NCBI GenBank assembly: GCA_017654935.2
Contig: CM065680.1
Coordinates: 37,182,427-37,246,426, forward strand
From: Phymorhynchus buccinoides
Lineage: Eukaryota > Mollusca > Gastropoda > Neogastropoda > Raphitomidae
DNA: 64,000 nucleotides
Direction: 5' to 3'
The position numbers and the translations under genes were made by a program. Numbering within the stretch: position 1 is the first letter of the stretch; every line of letters begins with the position of its first letter. Shown in pieces: positions 34,621 to 64,000 of this stretch. Below the pieces are notes generated by a model. It was not told the DNA's origin. It ran no database searches and saw only the letters and a list, made by a program, of their open reading frames with translations.

Positions 34621-34767
34621 ATTGCCATTGATTGTTAATTATTGTATTATAGGAAAATTAAACCGCAAAACCTTGACCGCTAAAAATATTAAATATCAAA
34701 TTGGAAATCGATGGTCCTGCTAAAAAGCTTGACGGCTTGATTAGTCCCTTTTCTACTACTACTACTA

Positions 34768-34852
34768 CAGTGGAACCTCCCTTATAAGACCTTCAAGAAT
34801 CATCGAAAATGAGGTCTTATAAGGGAGGGGTCGGTAAAGGTAAAGATGTGCC

Positions 34853-34886
<34 letters not shown>

Positions 34887-35385
34887 TGCATTTCTCGGTT
34901 AATTAAATTTTTCCGTTTTTGCCTTTCTTACCAAACATAAAGCTGTATTTTATGAACCTTTTCAGATAATTGTCTTTTTGGAATAATGACCCTAACCCTA
35001 ACCCTACACCCCCCCCCCCCCCCCCCCTATAAGTATAAGACGGAAAAACGCAATGAACCACGACTGTGACAAATGCTGCGGTGTACTGCAGTACATAGGG
35101 GGGGTTCTATTAGATAATGGCCTTTATCATGACTGCAATTAATTATTGAACAAAGATAATTAGCTGAAAATGTTCATAAAATACATCTTCATGTTTGGTA
35201 AGAAAGGCAAAAACGGAAAAATGGAATTAACCGAGAAATGTAGGGGGGGTGGCACATCAATCTTGACCTATACCGAGGGGTCTTATAACAGAGGTTATTT
35301 TAATACTTACAAAGAAGGGCAATGTCTCAGAGAAGCAGGTCTTATGTGGGAGGGAGTCTTATTAATAGGAAGGGAGGTTCCACTG
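34768..35385. mobile_element. 618-bp CAGTGGAACCTCCC MITE with poly-C insertions
   Basis: Ends CAGTGGAACCTCCCTTATAA and GGGAGGTTCCACTG with TA on both sides. Inside are two poly-C runs (34852-34886, 35009-35027) and inverted copies of TTTCTTACCAAACATAAA-type sequence (about 34920 and 35195), implying a duplicated inverted interior. CCCTAACCCTAACCC occurs at 34989. Confidence 0.8.
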
Positions 35386-35399
35386 TACTAAGAACTACA

Positions 35400-36330
35400 G
35401 TGGGGCTTTTTCCTCCTTTGTTGGTACAAGCCAGAATTTTGGTTACGTCCCTTTGCAATGGGCTGGTTAGCTGCAGTGATAAGGCCTAGTGAATGATGCA
35501 AGCATGATAGGTTATTTCATAAGGCAAAAAATAAAAAGTTGTGGTTAAGGTAACATGGCCAAAAAAAATAGGGCAGGTAGGTAGGTAGTAGGACCTAACT
35601 TTTTATGTTTTATTTAAAAACAAATTAAGATCAAAATTGACAAAACACAAGAGCTCTCTCTCTCTCCCTCACTCTTACTCTCTTGGTGTGTGTGTGTGTG
35701 TGTGTACATATATAATTATACATGTAACATGGTGTGTGTCGTGAACATCGAGTAATTTAAAGTAAACAACCCAAAGAAATAAAACTTTCTCTTTCTTAGC
35801 AAAATTGTAAGCTCTTCACTCCCAGCTCTTTGAGATCGCTGAGTGGTGTTGAAAACTAGTTCGAAAGGTTGAGCTAAGATAGCTGAACCACCTCGGCAAG
35901 TGATAATGTTTTCCTTTCCTACATCCGGATGAATGTCCCGGAAAACATTGACGAGCGTGTAAGATGCTTCGAAACTATGAAAGTGCTAATCACCCTCATA
36001 TTTTCAGAAATATGAGCGTATGGCTATCTCTCTCTTTTCTTTTCTTTTTGACAATGAAAAAAAAAAATCATAAGATCGGCCGAAAAAAATAGGGTAGGTA
36101 GGGATACCTTTTAAACTTAATATATAACCACAACTATTGTTTTTTTTTTGGGGGGGGCCTAATTATACTCTTTTGAGTTTTGGTGTTTTCTCTCTTGCTC
36201 TGTCTGTCTCTGTAGTTCTCTATAGATCTCTCTCTTATGTATTATATACCTCTGTCTGTCTATCTGTGTCACACTTTGATTTGATAGTTTGAATCTTTTT
36301 CTGTCTCAGTGTCTGTCTATCTATCTCTTG
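35400..36330. other. Repeat-derived intergenic sequence
   Basis: AAAAAAATAGGGCAGGTAGG at about 35565 recurs at about 36085 in the same orientation, suggesting two related unclassified repeat copies. No gene seen. Confidence 0.5.
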
Positions 36331-36333
36331 TTA

Positions 36334-37306
36334 GTCCGTCACCAAGACGGACTATTGCGATGGGCTGGTTTGTATTTTTTTTCTCTTTTTTTTTCTGTCT
36401 GTCCCAAGAATATCTCCCGAACCGCTTGACCGAATCGCGTCAAATTTTGTGTGAAGGTGTGCCTCCTTAATAGGAAGAGATCGGCGCAAACCATTTTGCC
36501 GTCGTGACCTTGACCTTGACGTACGACCTTGAAAACCGAAAATCTATTTTTAGCCATATCTCGGGCACCGATCAACATAGGATGTTGAAACTTGGTATGA
36601 AGGTGGTTTGGCTTATGCCCGTTCTGATGATGGCATACCGATCAAGGTCAAGGTCAAGGTCAAAAAGATCGCTGGAGCCTGAAAATCTGTCTGTCCCAAG
36701 GATATCTTTCGAACGGGTTGACAGAATCACGTCAAATTGTGTGTGCTGGTGTGTCACCATGAGAGGAAGGCATCCGCGCAAACCATATTGCCGTCGTGAC
36801 CTTGACCTTGGCGTACGACCTTGAAAACCGAAAATCTTTCAGGGGCCATAACTCCCACACCGTTAGAGTCTTCAAATTTGGCATGAAGGTACTTTGGCTT
36901 ATGCCCGTTCTGATGGTGGCATACCGATCAAGGTCAAGGTCACGGTCCGGGCGATCCGTAGGCCTTGAAAGTGGTAGGGGTCTACACATTGGGTTTTAAG
37001 CCATATTTTCCACATTGGTACTTGACAGAAGCGCTTCAGATTGTGTGTGGTACTGTATACCCTAGAGAAGAAAACATCCGAGCATAAATTATCACCATGC
37101 TGACCTTGACCTTGAAGTGTGACCTTGAAAACCGAAATTTCCTTCTTTGCGCTATATGTTTCTTCTTCAAGCTGTATCTCGTGAACTAGAAGACAGAATC
37201 CCTTCCAATTTTGTGTCAGGATGTGACACTCTACGGGGTGTCGCAAGTGCGTGGCATTGCTGGTGACGGACATGTCTGCCGCTCGGCGACGCCCTTGTTC
37301 TTTTTT
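36334..37306 (-). mobile_element. TCAAGGTCA-rich element, copy 1
   Basis: About 970 bp built from three diverged internal units, each containing a GACCTTGACCTTGA cluster and GAAAACCGAAA. One end has the hairpin GTCCGTCTTGGTGACGGAC (minus strand) followed by TAA; the other end reads CGACGCCCTTGTT. A copy in opposite orientation is at 45286-46303. Class unknown. Frames such as DLENRK are repeat products. Confidence 0.75.
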
Positions 37307-37383
37307 CTCTCTCTTTCTCTCTCTCTGTCTTACTCTCAATCCTTTTTTTTTCTTTGAAATTCTGTTTCAGTCAGTCTCTATCA

Positions 37384-37385
<2 letters not shown>

Positions 37386-37476
<91 letters not shown>
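37386..37476. repeat. (CT)n microsatellite in a TCTCTG-rich region
   Basis: About 90 bp pure CT; pyrimidine-rich sequence continues to about 37830. Confidence 0.95.
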
Positions 37477-37480
<4 letters not shown>

Positions 37481-37899
37481 CCTCATTTCCTCTTCCTGTC
37501 TCTCTATCTCTAGTTTGCATGTTGTCAGACAGATCAAGAAAGAGACCCAGGGATACTCTGTTTCTCTTTGTCTGTCCCTCTTTGTCTTTCTCTCAAATCC
37601 TCTCTGTCTTTCTATGTTGTTTGACTCAGTCTATTTCTCTGTCTATCTCTATCTCTAGTCTATGTCTCCCCTGTATGTTTGTCAATTGTTCTTATGTTTG
37701 TCTGTGTGCCTGTCTGTCTCTCTATGTCTGTCTGTATAAATCCTCTCTCTCTTGTTCCCTCTGTCTCTCTGTCTTACTTTGCCTCTCTCTGTCTTACTTT
37801 GTCTTTCTCTCTGTCTTTCTGTAACTCTATGTCTTACTTTGTACCACGCAACTCCATGAAAATCATCAGCTTTTTCTTGCACTGAACAGTCTGTGTGAA

Positions 37900-38530
37900 A
37901 CTATATAGTCTGTGGTATGGGCCCGTATCTCACATTCTCCAGGCTACGGGTACCAATTCACCACGGGTACGGCGCTCAATCACGGGACGTATAAATTGTG
38001 CGCAAATGTCTTAAAAAACTACTAATATTAACTCTGACATGTTCCTAACCCTATCCCTAACCCTATTCCTTACCACATAAATTAGGATTAGGATAGAACA
38101 CCCAGGAAAGGGTTAGGGTTGGGGTTAGGGTTAGAAATGAAAAAAAGTCAAGACAAAATGGCCGCTTGCCGTTGCCGTTATCCAATGAAACTGCAAGTAC
38201 TTAGCTGGAGTTGATACTGCAGATAGCTTTCTGTTTCCTTACCAAGATGCGTTAAATATACGAAATAAGAAAATGCATTTGTTGACGAAAAATTTGACTA
38301 GAAGAGTTATTATCCCTGAACATGGTCTGAGTGTTGCAGCAATGCTGTACCCGTAGCCACTGTGAAGTTCATACAGAAACTGCAAATTTGAGTCTGATCA
38401 TCTCATCGTAATCGGTTGAACAACTTGTTAGTCATTCATTGATTACAAGTAGAGCCCACAAAACTCCGAAATTTGAAATAAGGTCAATAACGTATCAATT
38501 TCTGTGTATACTTGCTTTTCGTTGTTTGCC
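37900..38530. other. Intergenic sequence with telomere-like patches
   Basis: CCTAACCCTATCCCTAACCC at about 38044 and GGGTTAGGGTTGGGGTTAGG at about 38107 face each other about 60 bp apart. No gene seen. Confidence 0.6.
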
Positions 38531-38534
38531 ATAT

Positions 38535-38969
38535 GTGACCCAGCACCACGAAAGGGACATTAAGTCGCTGGGCTAGTTTCTCACAACAGTCTTGCATTGT
38601 TGCAAAGTCAAAAATATCATTTTTTATCAATTTTGAGTTATGGGTATTTTCGTGCTCTCTGACATCCATTCTTTCATTATGAAGGACAATCTTTGTTATG
38701 GTCTCTAAATACTTCTATAAGTGCTTTAAAATGAGTAGGTCAATGCATTTTCTTCAGCTAGGCTAAGCTTCAGACTGATTTCTCAAAATGGCTGACAGTC
38801 ACCCTACCAATTTTAAATGCTCATAACTCTAAAACAGAAAAACTTACAAGAATGGTTCTTATATCATTTGAAAGAGAATTGTCTGACGTTATTAACTGTA
38901 CCATTTTCTCAGAATGGTCATTTTGACACTTAATCATGTCCATTTCGTGGTGCCTAGTGAGTAAGTCAC
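38535..38969. mobile_element. 435-bp TIR MITE (GTGAC...CAGCACCACGAAA)
   Basis: The left end GTGACCCAGCACCACGAAAG and the right end TTTCGTGGTGCCTAGTGAGT (to GTCAC) are inverted repeats over about 35 bp, extending to GGACAT. ATAT lies outside both ends. No coding capacity. Confidence 0.7.
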
Positions 38970-39457
38970 ATATTTCTTCTTCGGTGTGAGTGTTCTTGTC
39001 CTTCTTGCATAGCATGCCCCATCGACAATTTGATGATTATAACGCTTGGTACTTATTTTGGACTGATTGAAAATTAAAGTCAGAAAATAAAGTGAAGTCA
39101 TTTACCACTTCACCGACATTTGGCATAATTTTGGGGAAAACTGAAGTTACTCTCAATTTTAAACTGGTATCTTACTAGTTACTTTAAAGTTTAAGCACTG
39201 GTGATAGGATCTAAGTAGTGCAAGAAAGTGATTTGATCAGCTATGCACCCCAATATATTTGCATCCTCAAGGGCAGATTAATTAGTCTCCAGACTCCAAG
39301 GAGGAGGTTCCAATGACTCGGTTGCGGGGTGGGGTCTTCACACCCCTCCCTCTCCAATGGGGAAAAGAATAATGTGACAAACTGACATTTTTTGTACTCA
39401 CAGTTCTTAAGAACGGGAGTACATTAGGATGGGAATGACAGGTGTGTGTTGTCCAGT

Positions 39458-39459
<2 letters not shown>

Positions 39460-39488
<29 letters not shown>

Positions 39489-39560
39489 CATGTGCGTGTG
39501 CGCGCACGCGCGTGTGTATGTGTGTGTGTGTGTGTGTGTGTCTATACATGATGTGTGTGT
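39460..39560. repeat. (GT)n/(GC)n tract
   Basis: Alternating GT with a central CGCGCACGCGCG block, a candidate Z-DNA-forming sequence. Confidence 0.9.
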
Positions 39561-40090
39561 GTAACCAAAATGTGTGCCAGTCCATCACTTGACCAATCGT
39601 AATGAAACTTGGTACAATGATTCCTTAGACCTTGCAGATGCTGCACACCATGTTAGATTCACAGATCAACAAGCCATATCAACATAATCCCAGTGAGAAA
39701 CTTTTGAATATTAAAAAAAATACTGATTATTTAAAAGATAATGGGTGGAATTAAATCAAAGTAGGTATACTGAAAAGGCTTTACCCAATACTATTTTGTT
39801 GCAAAATATCTTATTTCTAAATAATACAGGAAATTATTAAACACAAAAATACACAATGACCATGGAGTCCAAAATTAACTCCCCTGAATTTCATCAGTAG
39901 GTCTTTGAAAGTTTGATGAAATTCAAGGGAGATCATTCTAAATTTACAACAAGTGGCATACACTTTATTTTCCCTTTTTTAAAATTTTTGCAACACAATA
40001 AATAATTCATGAATGTTGACTAATATAATTGACTCATGTTTTGGCTCCCTCCCTCCTCTCCCTCTCAATTTCTGTCTGTCTAAGTAATTA

Positions 40091-40310
40091 TACCGTTATT
40101 CATGTGTATGGTGAGGTCTGTATGGGTGTATAATTGTGTGGGGGTGTTGTTGGTACTGGGAGTATACCGTTATTCATGTGTATGGTGAGGTCTGTGTGGG
40201 TGTATGTTTGTGTGGGGGTGTTGTTGGTACTGGGAGTATACCGTTATTCATGTGTATGGTGAGGTCTGTGTGGGTGTATGTTTGTGTGGAGGTGTTGCTG
40301 GTACGTACGT
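40091..40310. repeat. Three-unit 72-bp minisatellite
   Basis: The unit contains TACCGTTATTCATGTGTATG and GTGTTGTTGGTACTGGGAGT. Units 1 and 2 are nearly identical; the third begins to diverge at GGAGGTGTTGC. Confidence 0.9.
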
Positions 40311-40359
40311 TTACATGGCATTATCATCTTTATTCTATTTTATTATTTTGTTGTTGGTT

Positions 40360-40382
40360 TTGTGTGTGTGTGTGTGCATGTA

Positions 40383-40430
<48 letters not shown>
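40360..40430. repeat. (GT)n microsatellite
   Basis: About 70 bp GT with one GCATGTATGTAT interruption. Confidence 0.95.
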
Positions 40431-40599
40431 CTCACAATATTGTATGAAGTACTGTGCATATATTTGGAATCACTTCAAATTTTGTGCAGTGGGCAATACA
40501 TTAGTTATTTGAAACTGAATTACTGATGCATCCCGTCTGGATATGACAACCTTGACTTTGACCTTGAAGTGACTGGCTGATGGGAAAAGGGGGCAAAGA

Positions 40600-40600
<1 letters not shown>

Positions 40601-40695
<95 letters not shown>

Positions 40696-40786
40696 ACAAC
40701 ACACACAACACAACACAACACAACACAACACAACACAACACACACACACACACACTGACACACACACACACACATACACACACACA

Positions 40787-40816
<30 letters not shown>
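40601..40816. repeat. (CA)n-(ACACA/ACAAC)n-(CT)n compound microsatellite
   Basis: CA run to about 40700, CAACA pentanucleotides to 40745, CA again, then a 30-bp CT run. It ends 225 bp before the first TRAK exon seen. Confidence 0.95.
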
Positions 40817-40820
<4 letters not shown>

Positions 40821-41041
40821 TACTCACTGACTTATCCGCTCAACAATTAACTTTTTAGGAAGAAGTTTTAGGTTTTTAGTCACAATCTTTCATTTCGGGG
40901 TTTGGGGTTTTCTGACTTTTCAGGAATATAAGTTTCAGGGTTTTGGACATCCTCTCACTAACAGCAACACCCCTGAGTTTGCCTTGATGTTTTTTGATTG
41001 CATACATAATTTGTGTACTTCTTTTCTTTTCTTTTGTCCAG

Positions 41042-62420
<21,379 letters not shown>

Positions 62421-62465
62421 GTAGCCAGTGGTCATTTTGACGTACATAGAGTACAAACCAGCTTA

Positions 62466-62627
62466 CCGTATTTTTCAGACTATAAGGCGCACCTTATTAT
62501 AAGGCGCACACCCTACATTTTTAAACACAGATTTTGCTGTTATATTTTCTTACTATATTGTTAGTCATATTTATTATAAGGTCTCATCCTGGGGAGAAAG
62601 TATCGCCTTATAGTCTGTAAAATACGG
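62466..62627. mobile_element. 162-bp TIR MITE (CGTATTTTTCAGACTATAAG)
   Basis: Ends CCGTATTTTTCAGACTATAA and TTATAGTCTGTAAAATACGG, TA on both sides (62464-62465, 62628-62629). The most complete of five copies in the window; a Tc1/mariner-group MITE by target and ends. It sits 45 bp after the last TRAK exon seen. Confidence 0.85.
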
Positions 62628-62906
62628 TACTCAAAACTAATTCAGCTAACGAGTACACACACACAAAAATCGGACAACTCACAATGATTTTTTTTCTCCC
62701 AATTTTAATCCTTTGTACGGCAAAACTTTTTTTCTGTGTCAAAATTTTAGCTACATGTATTTCACAATAAAATTTTAGTCCTTTCATAGTTTCACTTTTG
62801 ACTACCGTATATGCAAGATTAACTCATTAAAGTCGTTCCGGCCATATATGTCCGGAATTAATAGATAGCTGTCAGTTTGATGCATTTGCTTCAAGGGACG
62901 TAAATC

Positions 62907-63921
62907 CAGACCTGTTTACCCTTACGATTTTGCCGTAATTTTTACGGGGAAAAAACCGAAATTACGGAAATTACGGTAAAAAAAATACATTACGGAAAAA
63001 CAAAATTCTAAACATAAAAATCGCGAGTCGCGAAGTTTCGTCTGCTGTGGTTTTTGTCGAATGCGGTAAGAAGACATTTTCGGTTTCCGCGCGCATGCGT
63101 CTTTCACTTTGTTAAAGTCAATATGGCGGCTCCAGCAAAGAGACTCGCGCCGAAAGGCAATACCGGCTCTTCCAAAGCTCCAAAAGTTGGAAAACTTGTG
63201 CAAAAGTTTCGCGATGCGTACTTGAAAGTACCTGGAATCCAGCGATCAGTACTCGGTGACGAGTACGCCTGTTGCGTGTACTGTAGCAGGGACTTTTCCA
63301 TCGCGCATTCGGGTCAGTATGACATTGAATCGCACTGCGCTTCGAAAAAGCACCAGATGTACGTTGCTTCAAAGAAAGACGCAGCAACTTCACACAAGAT
63401 GACGTCGTTTTTTAAAGCTGAGAAGAAGAACACTGAGAAGGAGGTTGATGACTTGGCCGTGGTTAGAGCTGAAGCAATGATGACGGAAACTCTAGTGAAA
63501 ATGAACGTTCCATTGACTGTGGCTGGCGTACTCACAATAACTGTGTGCAATGTAGGATGATTTATGTGTGTAAATATAACTTTTTTCCCAAGCAATTCCC
63601 ACTGCCAGATGTTAAAGTGATCCAAAATCCAACAATCAAGCATGAAAAAAGACTTTAAACTGAGTGCCTAGAAGCTGAATAGCAAGCAACAGAATGGTGT
63701 CTTCTGGTTCAGGCAGCAGGTAAGAAAAAGTGTAATAAAATATCAGTTGTTATTAATTATTGTGTTAAGTAGCTCCATGTCGTTGTGGTGTGCATGATTA
63801 GCAAGCCTGTGACTGAAAAGTTGCCGAGTATTGCGAGTATAAAAATTACAGAAATTTTTGGTGAAATACAGAATTTTGTCTGAGATATTACAGCTATGCG
63901 ATTTGAGGGTAAACAGGTCTG
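62907..63921 (+). mobile_element. 1,015-bp TIR element (CAGACCTGTTTACCC ends) carrying a BED-finger fragment
   Basis: Starts CAGACCTGTTTACCC and ends GGGTAAACAGGTCTG, flanked by TAAATC on both sides (62901-62906, 63922-63927). ATTACGG-like motifs cluster near the left end and ATTACAG/ATACAG near the right. The interior holds a promoter-like CpG stretch and a 146-codon ORF. Same termini and 6-bp duplication as the 209-bp MITE at 9570. Probably hAT-like: some hAT groups make short duplications, and the encoded finger is of hAT type. It lacks a catalytic domain. Confidence 0.8.
63123..63560 (+). CDS. BED-type zinc finger, truncated hAT-like transposase N-terminus
   Basis: From ATG 63123 (MAAPAKRLAP): a basic leader, KLVQKFRDAYLKVPGIQRSV, then C-x2-C-x16-H-x5-H (CVYCSRDFSIAHSG to SKKH), then MTSFFK and DLAVVRAEAMMTETLVKMNV PLTVAG-type sequence. 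This layout matches the N-terminus of hAT transposases and ZBED/SCAND3-like derivatives, in which DLAVIRAE and NLP-type phrases precede the catalytic region. Here the family resemblance ends at about codon 138, and TGA follows. An upstream in-frame ATG at 63054 would add 23 residues; 63123 fits the family start better. It may bind DNA but cannot transpose. Expression is unknown. Confidence 0.75.
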   Translation: MAAPAKRLAPKGNTGSSKAPKVGKLVQKFRDAYLKVPGIQRSVLGDEYACCVYCSRDFSIAHSGQYDIESHCASKKHQMYVASKKDAATSHKMTSFFKAEKKNTEKEVDDLAVVRAEAMMTETLVKMNVPLTVAGVLTITVCNVG

Positions 63922-64000
63922 TAAATCTGTGTGCACACCATACCTTGGTCACTTCTAATTTTGCTTCGTTCCCATAGACCACAATTAAGCCTCTGACTTT

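Noticed and set aside
36500..37000. ORFs with DLENRK...RSRSRSRS as a possible SR protein
   Set aside because: The RS run comes from repeated TCAAGGTCAAGGTC in one frame and recurs in every copy of the element.
40470..40858. Cys/Val and His/Thr ORFs around 40.5-40.8 kb
   Set aside because: Products of (CA)n/(GT)n in both directions; no conserved domain.

Overview
This is invertebrate animal genomic DNA: spliced genes with long introns, heavy microsatellite content and dense non-autonomous transposons. The repeat families (TCAAGGTCA-rich repeats, (CT)n/(CA)n tracts, CR1/L2-type LINE tails, TIR elements flanked by TA or TTAA) suggest a mollusc, probably a gastropod. That assignment is inference; I cannot name the species.

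Two host genes are recognisable, both on the + strand. The first (3457-7427) is a complete five-exon ZDHHC4-type palmitoyltransferase of 376 aa, with the cysteine-rich domain, a DHHC catalytic motif, a TTxE motif and the ZDHHC4-specific C-terminal block. The second is the 5' part of a TRAK/Milton gene (kinesin/dynein mitochondrial adaptor). Four phase-consistent exons lie at 41042-41347, 46439-46642, 61316-61392 and 62304-62420. The last encodes the dynein-binding CC1 box. The start codon was not found and the gene runs out of the window. The 33 kb between the two genes and the 15 kb intron inside TRAK are almost entirely repeats.

Layout. 1-3450: a duplicated decayed gene fragment, one copy interrupted by a 1.7 kb insert bearing a dispersed GTTACTTGC...TGTGAC motif. 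3457-8400: ZDHHC4 and its 3' UTR. 8400-24300: MITEs, a mariner-sized TIR element, SINE and LINE fragments. 24300-27130: a Penelope-like reverse transcriptase, broken by at least three later insertions. 27130-41000: a little quiet sequence, then very long (CT)n tracts, telomere-like inverted repeats and TCAAGGTCA repeats. 41000-62420: TRAK exons with repeat-filled introns, including a CR1/L2-like LINE 3' end. 62907-63921: a 1,015-bp TIR element carrying a BED-finger fragment of a hAT-like transposase.

The most informative result is a readable insertion history. One TIR family (CAGRCCTGTTTAC ends, 6-bp target duplications) has two copies here: one codes for the BED finger, and the other sits inside a TTAA-flanked MITE whose empty site survives in paralogous copies. 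TTAA MITEs have inserted into each other and into a TA-flanked family (CAGTGGAACCTCCC ends); that TA family has in turn interrupted the Penelope RT. Two near-perfect palindromes (5425-5495 and 11911-12117) need checking as possible assembly artefacts. All family assignments come from reading the sequence; no database search was run.
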